Positions 44,591 through 53,349 of a stretch of 64,000 bases of DNA are shown in pieces. The notes beneath the pieces were generated by a model, which ran no database searches, was not told the origin of the DNA, and saw nothing but the letters and a program-made list of their open reading frames with translations. The stretch is from Streptomyces sp. NBC_00554 (lineage in GTDB: Bacteria > Actinomycetota > Actinomycetes > Streptomycetales > Streptomycetaceae), in assembly GCF_041431135.1 (NCBI RefSeq), contig NZ_CP107799.1:1240001-1304000 (forward strand), read 5' to 3'. The stretch's first letter is position 1. Each line of letters begins with the position of its first letter. The position numbers were made by a program, and so were the translations under genes.

Positions 44591-44676
44591 GAATTCTTTT
44601 CCGGGAGCCCGCGCGAAGAGGCGCGACGACGCGTGAAAACACGTAATTGGGCACATTCCTGTTTCCGGAGGACGAC

Positions 44677-45447
44677 ATGGCACTCAGGGTCGATCTCGTG
44701 GCCGACCTCGGTGAGGGGTTCGGCGCCTACACGATGGGCGACGACGAGGCGCTCCTCGATGTCCTCACCTCGGCCAACATCGCCTGCGGCTTCCACGCGG
44801 GCGACCCCCGGATCATGGACGCCACCGTCCGCCGGTGCGTGGAGCGCGGGGTCGCGGTCGGCGCCCACCCCAGCTTCCCCGACCTGGTCGGCTTCGGCCG
44901 CCGCGCGATGGACCTGTCCCCTGACGAGGTCCGCACGGACGTCCTCTATCAGGTGGGCGCGCTCCAGGCGTTCGCCGCCGCGCACGGCACCCGCGTAGGG
45001 CATGTGGCACCGCACGGCCGCCTCGGCAACCTGGTCGCGACCCGCGCCGACTACGCGGACGCGGTGGCCGAAGCGGTCGCCTCCCTGGACCCCGCGCTGA
45101 TCGTCCTGGCGCAGGACGGTGCGCTCGCCGACGCCGCCCGCGCCCGTGGTCTGCGGGTCGGCATCGTCGGGATCGCCGACCGGGCCTACCGGGACGACGG
45201 CACGCTGGTGCCCAGGAGCGAGCCGGGCGCGGTCATCCATGACGAGCACGAGATCGCCGAGCGCACCGTGCGGATGGTCACCGAGGGGGTGATCCGCGGG
45301 GTCGGCGGCCGTGACATCCCGGTCGCGTGCGACACCGTCCTCCTGCACGGCGACACCCCCGGGGCCATCTCCCTCGCCCACCTCATACGCAAGGAACTCC
45401 TCGCGGCGGGCGTAACCATCGCCCCGCTGAACGGCAGGGGTGCCTGA
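44677..45447 (+). CDS. pxpA: 5-oxoprolinase subunit A (LamB/YcsF family)
   Basis: 256 residues, the usual length. With PxpB and PxpC it opens the ring of 5-oxoproline using ATP. Features are VDLVADLGEGFGAYTMGDDE, ANIACGFHAGDPRIMDATVR, AVGAHPSFPDLVGFGRRAMD and HVAPHGRLGNLVATRADYAD. The usual VKPHGALYN appears here as VAPHGRLGN; the His is kept, but Lys and Tyr are replaced, hinting at an altered substrate. ATG 44677 has CCGGAGG upstream. First gene of a seven-gene operon. Confidence 0.9.
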   Translation: MALRVDLVADLGEGFGAYTMGDDEALLDVLTSANIACGFHAGDPRIMDATVRRCVERGVAVGAHPSFPDLVGFGRRAMDLSPDEVRTDVLYQVGALQAFAAAHGTRVGHVAPHGRLGNLVATRADYADAVAEAVASLDPALIVLAQDGALADAARARGLRVGIVGIADRAYRDDGTLVPRSEPGAVIHDEHEIAERTVRMVTEGVIRGVGGRDIPVACDTVLLHGDTPGAISLAHLIRKELLAAGVTIAPLNGRGA

Positions 45448-45448
45448 C

Positions 45449-46222
45449 ATGGGCGGGGACATCCTGATCGCGGACTGCGGAGACTCGGCCGTGGTGGTCA
45501 AGGCCCAGGGCGCGAACGCCTGGGAGATCGTGCACACGCTGGCCGACGCGATCGAAGCGGCCCGCCTCGACGGGGTGTACGGGATCGTGCCGACGTACGA
45601 CTCGCTGCTCATCGAGTTCGACTGCGCGGACACCGACCACGACACGGTCCGCGACGCGTTGACGCACGAGATCGGCCGGCTCGCGGAGGGTCCGGTACGA
45701 CGGCTCCCGGCCCGGCGGTTCGTGGTTCCGGTGGTGTACGGGGGTGAGTACGGGCCCGATCTCCCCGTGGTGGCAGAGCAGTTGGGGCTGACCGAGCAGG
45801 ACGTCGTCCGGCTGCACGCGGGCACGGATCTGACGGTCCGCTGCCTGGGGGCGCCGGTGGGGGCGCCGATGACGGACGGCCCCGCCTTCCCGAGGCCGGT
45901 CCCCCGGCTGGCCTCGCCTCGTACCAGCGTGCCGCCCGGCTCGGTCGCCGTCGCCGGCCGGCAGGCCGTGATCTGCCCCATGCGGTCCCCGGGTGGCTGG
46001 CCGCTCCTCGGCCGCACCCCGCTCCGCGTCCTGGACCTCGACTCCGAGCCGCTGACTCCCTACCGGCCCGGTGACACCTTCCGGTTCGTGCCGATCACTC
46101 CCGAGCGATGGGACGAGTACGACGGCCTCGCGCTGGCGGCTGCGACGTGGGACGAGTACGACGGCCTGGCCCTGGCGCCTGACGGCCTGGCCCCGGTGCC
46201 CACGGGGGGCACCCATGGCTGA
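45449..46222 (+). CDS. pxpB: 5-oxoprolinase subunit B
   Basis: 257 residues, carboxyltransferase-like (KipI/AHS1) fold. DILIADCGDSAVVVKAQGAN opens the protein; GVYGIVPTYDSLLIEFDCAD and RFVVPVVYGGEYGPDLPVVA follow, with GGWPLLGRTPLRVLDLDSEP near the end. ATG 45449 lies 1 bp after the pxpA stop; GTG 45440 is less likely. The C-terminus carries a 13-residue tandem repeat (WDEYDGLALAAAT, then WDEYDGLALAPDG) encoded by a near-exact 39-bp DNA repeat at about 46109-46186. The family needs no such tail. Its stop overlaps the pxpC start by eight bases. Confidence 0.88.
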   Translation: MGGDILIADCGDSAVVVKAQGANAWEIVHTLADAIEAARLDGVYGIVPTYDSLLIEFDCADTDHDTVRDALTHEIGRLAEGPVRRLPARRFVVPVVYGGEYGPDLPVVAEQLGLTEQDVVRLHAGTDLTVRCLGAPVGAPMTDGPAFPRPVPRLASPRTSVPPGSVAVAGRQAVICPMRSPGGWPLLGRTPLRVLDLDSEPLTPYRPGDTFRFVPITPERWDEYDGLALAAATWDEYDGLALAPDGLAPVPTGGTHG

Positions 46223-47237
46223 CACCCTCACCATCCACCGCGCCGGTCTCACAGCCGTCCAGGATCTCGGCCGCCCGGGCCGCTCCCGGTTCGGACTTCC
46301 GGTCAACGGCGCCCCCCTCGACCAGTACTCCGCCCGCGTCGCCAACGTCCTGACCGGCAACGCCGAGAACGCGCCGCTGCTGGAGATCACCGCACTCGAC
46401 TTCAGCTGCACACCCTCGGCCGATGTGCTCATCGCGGTGACCGGGGCTCCCGCCGACTTCACCGTCGACGACGTACGACGCCCGCAGTGGGAACCCACGA
46501 TCGTCCGGTCCGGCGAGACCATCCGGATCACCGGGATCCGGCGGGGCGTACGGGTCTATCTCGCGGTGTACGGCTCGGTGAACGCGCCCTCGCTGCTGGG
46601 CAGTTGCGCCCCGGACACGATCCTGGGCTTCGGCCGGCAGTTGCGCGACGGCGATGAGATCGCCGTGCGCATCCCCTGCCCGCCCCTCGATCACCCGGTG
46701 TTCCGCATCCCGCTCTTCCAACTGCACGCCCCCGTACCGCGGTTCGGCGAGGCGTGCACGGTCGATGTCACCGACGGCCCGGAACTGGCCGAGTTCGGCG
46801 CCACGGCCGGGCGGCTCTTCGACTCGCGGTTCACCGTGACCCCGCAGAGCAACCACATCGGGCTGCGGATGAGCGGCGACGTACCGCGCCGGGTGACAAG
46901 CGGCGAGGTGCTCTCCCGTGGCGTGCCCGTGGGAGCGGTCGAGGTGCCCGCGGGCGACGAGCTGCTCGTTCTGCACCGCGGGCGCGGTGTCACCGCCGGT
47001 TACCCCGTGCTCGCGGTGGTGACCTCGACGGGCCTTTTCGCGCTGGGGCAGGCCCGGCCCGGGCAGACCGTCCGCTTCCGGCGCCGGACGGTCACCGAAG
47101 CGGTGGGCGCCTACCGCGCCCAGCGCCACAGCATCAACGCCCTCCGCACCCGCGTCCGCAGGGTGTTCGACGCCCTCCACATCCCCGTCCCCGTCCCGCA
47201 GCTCAGCCACCTCGTCCAGCAAAGGAGTCAGTCATGA
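46215..47237 (+). CDS. pxpC: 5-oxoprolinase subunit C
   Basis: 340 residues, KipA/AHS2 carboxyltransferase-like domain and partner of PxpB. It shows IHRAGLTAVQDLGRPGRSRF, GLPVNGAPLDQYSARVANVL, VYLAVYGSVNAPSLLGSCAP, SNHIGLRMSGDVPRRVTSGE and GRGVTAGYPVLAVVTSTGLF. ATG 46215 overlaps the pxpB stop. The stop overlaps the transporter start (ATGA), so translation is coupled throughout. The usual family text SYAIGGI is replaced by VYLAVYGSV near residue 115, again suggesting a variant substrate. Confidence 0.9.
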   Translation: MADTLTIHRAGLTAVQDLGRPGRSRFGLPVNGAPLDQYSARVANVLTGNAENAPLLEITALDFSCTPSADVLIAVTGAPADFTVDDVRRPQWEPTIVRSGETIRITGIRRGVRVYLAVYGSVNAPSLLGSCAPDTILGFGRQLRDGDEIAVRIPCPPLDHPVFRIPLFQLHAPVPRFGEACTVDVTDGPELAEFGATAGRLFDSRFTVTPQSNHIGLRMSGDVPRRVTSGEVLSRGVPVGAVEVPAGDELLVLHRGRGVTAGYPVLAVVTSTGLFALGQARPGQTVRFRRRTVTEAVGAYRAQRHSINALRTRVRRVFDALHIPVPVPQLSHLVQQRSQS

Positions 47238-48547
47238 GTACCCTGGCCGCCGCTCAGCCAGTGCCCAACACGGTCGACCCCACAACAGCGCGCAAAGTCA
47301 CCCTCGCCGGCTGCGTCGGTATCTTCGCCGAGCTCTACGACAACGGCATCTTCGGCTTCATGGCGGGCACCCTCGCCGCCGTCTTCTTCCCCGGCTCGGA
47401 AAACGCCGTCCAGCTCGTCTTCCTCGGCTACGCCGTCTCGTTCTTCTTCCGGCCGCTCGGCGGGGTGATCTGCGGCCACCTCGGCGACCGCATCGGGCGC
47501 CAGCGCATGCTGGTCTTCGTCATCATGCTGATCAGCGTCGCGACGGCCGCGATCGGCCTGCTGCCGACGTACGCGAGCATCGGCATCGCCGCCCCCGCGC
47601 TCCTCATCCTGCTGCGCGTACTCCAGGGCTTCTCCGTCGGCGGCGAGGCGTCCGGCGCGATGAGCTTCCTCGCCGAGCACGCCCCCGAGGGCAAGCGCGG
47701 CCGCTACACCAGCTACGCGCAGATCGCCTCCTTCCTATCCCTGCTCACCGGAACGCTGATCGCCGCCGCGATGACCAGCGGCCTCGGCACGGAGCGCATG
47801 GAGTCGTGGGGCTGGCGGATCCCGTTCCTGCTGGCGATACCGCTGGGCATCACCGGCATCTACATCCGCAAGCGGATCAGCGACACCCCCAACTTCATGC
47901 GTCTGCAGGAGGAGGGCGGGCTGTCGAAGAACCCGCTGAAGGAGGCGTTCTCGTCCGCCGAGCACCGCCGCGCGATGCTGCTCGCCCTGTTCATCCCGCT
48001 GATGAACGGCTCCGGCTACTACGTGCTGTTCGGCTACATGCCCACCTTCATGAGCACCGAGCTGGACTTCAGCAAGGTGCAGGGCCTGCTCGTCACCGCG
48101 ACCAGCCTGGTGGCCATCTGCCTCGCGATCCCGTACATGGGCTCGCTGTCCGATCGGATCGGCCGCAAGAAGGTCCTGGCGGGTGCCGCGATCGCGATGG
48201 CCGTCGCCGGAGTCCCCTGCTATCTGCTGATCGGCACGGGCAGTGTGCCGCTCGCTATCCTCGGAGCCTGTCTGATGGCGGTCATCTTCGCCGGTCACAC
48301 CGGCGTCATCCACATCCTGCTCGTCGAGCTCTTCCCGACCCGGGTCCGCTACTCCGCCTACGGCCTGGGCTACAACGTCTCCGCCGCCCTCTTCGGCGGC
48401 ACCGCCCCGCTGCTGATGACGTACCTCATCGACCGCACCGGCAACACCAACATGCCCGCGTTCTACGCCGTCCTCACCGCCCTCGGCACGCTCCTCGCCG
48501 TGTCCCGGGTGAAGGGCAGGGCTCACCTGCCGCTGCGCGACGCATAA
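47234..48547 (+). CDS. MHS-type MFS transporter for an organic acid or amino acid
   Basis: 437 residues with 12 predicted helices. Family features of metabolite:H+ symporters (KgtP, ProP, citrate type) are AGCVGIFAELYDNGIFGFMA, FRPLGGVICGHLGDRIGRQR, RVLQGFSVGGEASGAMSFLA and LSDRIGRKKVLAG. The start ATG 47234 overlaps the pxpC stop and has AAGGAG upstream. As fourth gene of the operon it probably imports the substrate of the PxpABC enzymes. The usual WDWFEYGLYG of helix 1 is AELYDNGIFG here. Confidence 0.88.
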   Translation: MSTLAAAQPVPNTVDPTTARKVTLAGCVGIFAELYDNGIFGFMAGTLAAVFFPGSENAVQLVFLGYAVSFFFRPLGGVICGHLGDRIGRQRMLVFVIMLISVATAAIGLLPTYASIGIAAPALLILLRVLQGFSVGGEASGAMSFLAEHAPEGKRGRYTSYAQIASFLSLLTGTLIAAAMTSGLGTERMESWGWRIPFLLAIPLGITGIYIRKRISDTPNFMRLQEEGGLSKNPLKEAFSSAEHRRAMLLALFIPLMNGSGYYVLFGYMPTFMSTELDFSKVQGLLVTATSLVAICLAIPYMGSLSDRIGRKKVLAGAAIAMAVAGVPCYLLIGTGSVPLAILGACLMAVIFAGHTGVIHILLVELFPTRVRYSAYGLGYNVSAALFGGTAPLLMTYLIDRTGNTNMPAFYAVLTALGTLLAVSRVKGRAHLPLRDA

Positions 48548-48599
48548 GCGCCCGGTACTACGGCACCCGCACCCACCTCTCCCCCAGGAGCACTCCACC

Positions 48600-49343
48600 A
48601 TGCCTTTCTCCGACTACAGGACCGCGCTGGTGACCGGCGCCTCGACCGGCATCGGAGCGACCGTCGTCGAGCGCCTGGCCAAGCAGGGCCTGGAAGTTCA
48701 CGCCGTCGCACGCAACGCGGACCGGCTCGACGACCTCGCCCGGCGCACCGGATGCACCCCGCACGCCGTCGACATCACCGACACCGCCGCGCTCACGGAA
48801 CTCCTGAGCGGCATCGAGGTGGACGTCCTCGTCAACAACGCCGGCGTCTCCCGCTCCGGGAACATCCTCAGCGCCGACGAGTTCGCCATCGACGAGCAGG
48901 TCGCGGTCAACATCCAGGCCGTGCTGCACCTCGTACGCCTGGTCATGCCGGGGATGGTCGAACGCGACCTCGGGCACATCGTCAACATCAGCTCGATCGC
49001 CGCGGTCTACAACTTCGGCGGCAACACGATCTACCACGCCACCAAGGCGGCCGTGCACACACTCTCCCGGCAGCTCCGCGTCGACGGCTACGGCCGCCGT
49101 ATCCGGGTCACCGAGATCTGCCCCGGCCGGGTGGAGACGGAGATCTTCGGCCGGCTCCTCGGCGACATGGAGGAAGCGCAGCGTACGTACTACGACGGGT
49201 ACGAGTCGCTGAAGCCGGAGGACATCGCCGACGCCATCGAGTACGCGGTCGGCTCACCGCGCCATGTGAACATCGGCCATCTGGAGATCATGCCGACCTT
49301 CCAGGTGCCCGGTGGCCTCAACTTCGAGCGCAGGACCGACTGA
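48600..49343 (+). CDS. SDR-family oxidoreductase
   Basis: 247 residues. The cofactor loop is TALVTGASTGIGATVVERLA; DVLVNNAGVSRSGNIL and the catalytic Ser-Tyr-Lys (HIVNISSIAAVYNFGGNTIY, HATKAAVHTLSRQLR) are all present, with ICPGRVETEIFG after them. It resembles the serine/3-hydroxy acid dehydrogenase (YdfG) branch that oxidises beta-hydroxy acids. Its start at 48600 follows the transporter by 52 bp; its TGA overlaps the aminotransferase ATG by one base. Within the operon it probably oxidises or reduces a hydroxyl on the substrate's carbon chain. Confidence 0.9.
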   Translation: MPFSDYRTALVTGASTGIGATVVERLAKQGLEVHAVARNADRLDDLARRTGCTPHAVDITDTAALTELLSGIEVDVLVNNAGVSRSGNILSADEFAIDEQVAVNIQAVLHLVRLVMPGMVERDLGHIVNISSIAAVYNFGGNTIYHATKAAVHTLSRQLRVDGYGRRIRVTEICPGRVETEIFGRLLGDMEEAQRTYYDGYESLKPEDIADAIEYAVGSPRHVNIGHLEIMPTFQVPGGLNFERRTD

Positions 49344-50542
49344 TGGCCCTCGCCGAGCGCGTCCACCGCATCAAGCCCTCCCCCAGCACCGCCGCCGCGC
49401 AACGCGTCCGCGAGCTCAAGGCGCAGGGCCACGAGATCCTCGATCTCACCGTCGGGGAGCCCGACTTCGACACCCCCGACCATGTGAAGGCCGCCGCCGT
49501 CGCGGCGATCGCACGGGGCGAGACCAAGTACACGCCCGTCAACGGCACTTCGGAGCTGCGCGCCGCCATCGCCGACAAGCTGCACGAGCGCCACGGGCTG
49601 CGCTATCCGGTGGACCGGATCACGGTGGGCGGCGGTGCGAAGCAGGTCATCTTCCTGGCCCTGATGGCGACGCTCGACGCGGGCGACGAGGTCATCATCC
49701 CCGCGCCGTACTGGGTGTCGTACCCCGACATGGTCCTCGCCAACGACGGCACACCGGTCGTCGTCGAGTGCCCGGAGGCGGACGGGTTCAAGCTCACGCC
49801 GGACCGGCTGGCGGCGGCGATCACCGACGCCACGCGCTGGGTCGTGCTCAACGCGCCGAGCAATCCGACGGGCGCCGCGTACACGGCGGACGAACTCCGT
49901 TCCCTGGCCGACGTGTTGCTGGCCCACCCTCATGTCCTGGTCCTGACCGACGAGATCTACGACGAGATCTGGTACGAGCCGGGCCACGTCCCCACGCTCC
50001 TCGGAGTGGAACCACGCCTCGCCGAGCGGGTGTTCGTCACCAACGGTGTCTCCAAGACGTACGCCATGACGGGCTGGCGCCTCGGCTACGGCGCGGGAGC
50101 AGCCGAACTCGTCGGCGCCGTCAACAAGTTGCAGTCACAGATCTCGTCCTGCCCCTCGTCCATCAGCCAGGCGGCCGCCACCGCCGCGCTCACCGGCGAC
50201 CAGAGCTTCGTCCGCGAGTGCGTCGCCGTGTACCAGGCCCGGCGCGACAGGACCGTGAAGATGCTGGCCGACGTCCCGGAGCTCTCCTGCTCCACACCGA
50301 GCGGCGGCTTCTACGCGTTCGTCGGGTGCGCCGGGGCGCTGGGCAGGCGGACTCCCGGGGGTGAAGTGCTGCGTACCGACGAGGACTTCGCCCGCTACCT
50401 CCTGGAGTCCGGGCAGGTGGCGGTGATCCACGGTGCGGCCTACGGCTCACCGGGCTACTTCCGGGTGTCCTTCGCGACGTCGAGCGACGTGCTGACCGAG
50501 GCGTGCGAGCGCATCGCCCGCGCCTGCGCCGAACTGTCCTGA
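49343..50542 (+). CDS. PLP-dependent aminotransferase (class I, AspC-like)
   Basis: 399 residues, fold type I. It starts RVHRIKPSPSTAAAQRVREL, followed by ILDLTVGEPDFDTPDHVKAA. NAPSNPTGAAYTADEL, LVLTDEIYDEIWYEPGH and the PLP-lysine region VFVTNGVSKTYAMTGWRLGY are all present. The group includes aspartate, glutamate-type and branched-chain 2-oxoacid aminotransferases. The one-base overlap with the SDR gene shows coupling. In this operon it would convert an amino acid from the opened ring (glutamate or a hydroxyglutamate) to the 2-oxo acid. Confidence 0.9.
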   Translation: MALAERVHRIKPSPSTAAAQRVRELKAQGHEILDLTVGEPDFDTPDHVKAAAVAAIARGETKYTPVNGTSELRAAIADKLHERHGLRYPVDRITVGGGAKQVIFLALMATLDAGDEVIIPAPYWVSYPDMVLANDGTPVVVECPEADGFKLTPDRLAAAITDATRWVVLNAPSNPTGAAYTADELRSLADVLLAHPHVLVLTDEIYDEIWYEPGHVPTLLGVEPRLAERVFVTNGVSKTYAMTGWRLGYGAGAAELVGAVNKLQSQISSCPSSISQAAATAALTGDQSFVRECVAVYQARRDRTVKMLADVPELSCSTPSGGFYAFVGCAGALGRRTPGGEVLRTDEDFARYLLESGQVAVIHGAAYGSPGYFRVSFATSSDVLTEACERIARACAELS

Positions 50543-50569
50543 ATCCTTGACCGTCCTCGAGAGGGAACC

Positions 50570-51244
50570 ATGCCGCACGTCACCACGAAGTTCGACCGGC
50601 CCGATCCCGCGCTGGTCGAGCAGCTGAGCAAGTACTCTTCCGCGACCATCCACGAAGCACAGGGCCGGCTCGGCGCCCTCAGCTCGTCGATCAAGCCGGT
50701 CGACCACACCATGTCCCTGTGCGGCCCCGCGTTCACCGTGCGCTGCGCCCCGCGCGACAACATCATGCTCCAGGTCGCCATCGCCCACGCCCGGCCCGGT
50801 GACGTCATCGTGGTCTCCGCCGGCGAGTACGCCGAGGCCGGCTCCTTCGGCGACGTACTGGCCAACGCCTGTGTGGCCAAGGGTCTCGGCGGTCTCGTCA
50901 CCGACACCGGCGTCCGCGACACCCTCGAACTGCGCGAGCTGGGCTTCCCGGTGTTCTCGCACAGCGTCTCCATCAAGGGCACCGTCAAGGAGACCGTCGG
51001 CCCGATCGCCCAACCGGTGCTGATCGGAGGCGAGTTGGTCCGTCCGGGCGATGTGGTGCGGGGGGATGCGGACGGCGTCGTGGTCGTACGCCGTGAGGAC
51101 GCGGCCGAGGTCGTGGGCAAGTCCCAGGACCGCGTCGACGCCGAGGCCGCCTACATCGCCGCCTATCGCTCCGGCAGGAGTGTCATCGAGGTCAGCAACC
51201 TCGCCGACGTACTCGCGGCCAAGGGACTCGTCATCGACGAGTAG
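50570..51244 (+). CDS. RraA-like HMG/CHA aldolase-oxaloacetate decarboxylase
   Basis: 224 residues. Family features are LVEQLSKYSSATIHEAQGRL, GPAFTVRCAPRDNIMLQVAI, RPGDVIVVSAGEYAEAGSFG, DVLANACVAKGLGGLVTDTG with RDTLELRELGFPVFSHSVS, and VRPGDVVRGDADGVVVVRRE. The GD-ANA-A-G and TDG/TDTGVRD motifs are those of 4-hydroxy-4-methyl-2-oxoglutarate aldolases (LigK/GalC/ProA type). They cleave 4-hydroxy-2-oxo acids to pyruvate and a second oxo acid, and decarboxylate oxaloacetate. It is the last gene of the operon, 27 bp after the aminotransferase with GAGGGA upstream, and ends at a bidirectional hairpin. Confidence 0.88.
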   Translation: MPHVTTKFDRPDPALVEQLSKYSSATIHEAQGRLGALSSSIKPVDHTMSLCGPAFTVRCAPRDNIMLQVAIAHARPGDVIVVSAGEYAEAGSFGDVLANACVAKGLGGLVTDTGVRDTLELRELGFPVFSHSVSIKGTVKETVGPIAQPVLIGGELVRPGDVVRGDADGVVVVRREDAAEVVGKSQDRVDAEAAYIAAYRSGRSVIEVSNLADVLAAKGLVIDE

Positions 51245-51274
51245 GCGCGGCCCGTGTTCAGGTACGGGCCGCGC
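51245..51274. terminator. Bidirectional hairpin between the operon end and the ABC exporter
   Basis: Two perfect 11-base arms (51245-51255 and 51264-51274) with an 8-base loop directly after the aldolase stop and 16 bp before the convergent stop. It fits both transcripts. Confidence 0.75.
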
Positions 51275-51289
51275 CCACCGGGCTCGCGT

Positions 51290-53104
51290 TCAGTGCAGGT
51301 CCGCCCGCGCGGGGCTGTCGTCGAGGAAGCCGCCCGACTGGTGCTGCCACAGCTTCGCGTAAGCACCTTCCGACGCGAGCAGTTCCTGGTGCGTGCCCTG
51401 CTCGACGATCCGTCCGCGGTCCAGGACGACGAGCCGGTCCATGGTGGCGACGGTACTCAGCCGGTGCGCCACCACAAGTGCCGTCCGCCCCTCCATGAGC
51501 CGCCACAGCGCCTCCTGGACGAGGACCTCGCTCTCCGAGTCCAGGGCGCTGGTCGCCTCGTCGAGCAGCAGGACCGGCGCGTCGCGCAGGATCGCCCTAG
51601 CGAGGGCGACCCGCTGGCGCTGTCCGCCGGACAGCTTGACGCCGCGCTCGCCCACCATGGTGTCGAAGCCGTCCGGCAGTGCGTCGGCGAACTCCGTGAC
51701 GTGCGCCGCCTCCGCCGCGCGGCGGATCTCGGCGTCGGTGGCGTCCGGCCGGGCGAAAGCGATGTTGTCCCGCAGCGAGCGGTGGAACATCGCCGGGTCC
51801 TGCGGCACATAGGCGATCAGGCCCCGCAGGTCGGACTGGCGCAGCCTGCTGATGTCCTGCCCCCCGATCAGGATCCGGCCGCCATCGATGTCCGTCATCC
51901 GCAGCAGCAGCCGGCTGAGCGTCGTCTTGCCGCCGCCGGACCGGCCGACGAGACCGATCTTCGCCCCGCTGGGCACGGCCAGTTCGAGGCCCTCGAAGAG
52001 CGGCTGCGCACCCGCGTGGGCGAAGTTCACTTGCTCGAAGCGGATGTCGGCGGCCCGGGACCGCAGCGGCTCCGGGGACGCCGGGTCGAGCACGGTCGGC
52101 GGCTTCCGCAACAGTTCGGTGAACTGCGCGGCCTCCGTCATCGAGCTCTCCAGGCGACGGTAGATCTGGTTGAACTCGAACATGATCCGCGTAGCGTTGG
52201 TGTAGTACGTGAAGGCGACCACGACCGCCTCCACGCCGTGCCCGCCCCCGGCGAGCGCGACGGCAAGGAGCAGGCCGAGCGCGTTGGTCAGTACGGACAG
52301 CGGCGCCACCAGCGTGTCGATGCGCAGGTTTCCGTAGTCCCAGGACCTCAGCGTGAGCCGCCGGGACGCCGCGACGCGGGACCGGTGCTCGGCGGCCTCG
52401 CGTTCCTCAGCCGCGAACGCCCGCACCGTGTCCATGTTCATCAGACTGTCGGCGACATGGCCCGACACCCGGGCGATCGCCTCCTCGCGCTGATCGACGA
52501 GCCTCTGGCGGCGTCGGATGAGAGGCACCACGCAGAGTGCCGTCAACGCGATCATCGCCAACAGCCCGACGACGAGCAGCGGTTCGTAGCGCCACAGCAC
52601 CACTGATCCGAACACCAGCGGTACGAGACTGCCCACGACCTGGAATGTCAGCGTGTCGACGCAGTCCTCGAAACGGGAGGCGAAGCTCAGGACCCGCTTG
52701 GTCAGCGATCCGGCGAAGTTGTCGTGGAAGAACGCGGCGTCCTTGGCGAACAGTTCGTCCATGCCGATCACGTACAGGTGCTCGATGCTGTTGGCGGCAA
52801 GGCGGTTCAGATAGTGCAGGCCGATGCGCCACAGCGTCTCCGCGGCGAGCAGGACGCCGGCGAAGCCGAGGACGTAGGGCAGCGCCGCGCCGATCTCGAT
52901 ACCGGAGTCGTCGGCAATGCGGCCGACGAGCTTCGCGACGATCAGCGGAGCGATGTAGTTGATGCCGATGTTGCCCAGCGCCGGCAGCAGCATCGCGCGC
53001 GCCGTCAGCCACCGGTGCCGGGCCAACTCCCGTCCGTAATAACGAAGCGCGAGGAGCACCGAACCCTTGCCCGGTAAAACCTCATGCGATTCAGGCGATC
53101 CCAT
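51290..53104 (-). CDS. ABC exporter half-transporter (membrane and ATPase in one chain)
   Basis: 604 residues. Six membrane helices (about 25-330) precede the nucleotide-binding domain (about 365-600). Walker A is GLVGRSGGGKTTLSRLL, the Q-loop YVPQDPAMF, the signature LSGGQRQRVALARAIL, Walker B VLLLDEATSALD and the switch His in VVAHRLSTV. One chain would form a homodimer. ATG 53104 has a G-rich stretch (GGGGTGGGGGAG) immediately upstream; the open frame extends to 53326 but that part looks non-coding. No partner gene or peptide precursor is adjacent, so lipid, drug or peptide export cannot be separated. It is convergent with the pxp operon. Confidence 0.88.
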   Translation of the reverse strand: MGSPESHEVLPGKGSVLLALRYYGRELARHRWLTARAMLLPALGNIGINYIAPLIVAKLVGRIADDSGIEIGAALPYVLGFAGVLLAAETLWRIGLHYLNRLAANSIEHLYVIGMDELFAKDAAFFHDNFAGSLTKRVLSFASRFEDCVDTLTFQVVGSLVPLVFGSVVLWRYEPLLVVGLLAMIALTALCVVPLIRRRQRLVDQREEAIARVSGHVADSLMNMDTVRAFAAEEREAAEHRSRVAASRRLTLRSWDYGNLRIDTLVAPLSVLTNALGLLLAVALAGGGHGVEAVVVAFTYYTNATRIMFEFNQIYRRLESSMTEAAQFTELLRKPPTVLDPASPEPLRSRAADIRFEQVNFAHAGAQPLFEGLELAVPSGAKIGLVGRSGGGKTTLSRLLLRMTDIDGGRILIGGQDISRLRQSDLRGLIAYVPQDPAMFHRSLRDNIAFARPDATDAEIRRAAEAAHVTEFADALPDGFDTMVGERGVKLSGGQRQRVALARAILRDAPVLLLDEATSALDSESEVLVQEALWRLMEGRTALVVAHRLSTVATMDRLVVLDRGRIVEQGTHQELLASEGAYAKLWQHQSGGFLDDSPARADLH

Positions 53105-53349
53105 CTCCCCCACCCCGTTGTTCCGTCGTACGGCATCCCCCAGATGCGCGCGGCGGCGCCAAGGTACGAGTACGGGGAGGCCGGAAGAGGCAGTGTCCCG
53201 CGACGTCGCGTGCGCAGTCCAAGCGTTTTTCTCAGCCATCGGCATGCCGGAAACGGAGTGGCCTGGGGTGCCACCGCTCCCGGTGCGATCAGCGAGCCTC
53301 GTCGAGCGGACTCGCAGGTGAAGCACCGGGAGGAGTGGCCCCGTTCAGC

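Noticed and set aside
53105-53326. N-terminal extension of the ABC exporter to 53326
   Set aside because: The added residues carry no motif, have poor codon use for the frame and precede the G-rich ribosome site at 53105-53116.
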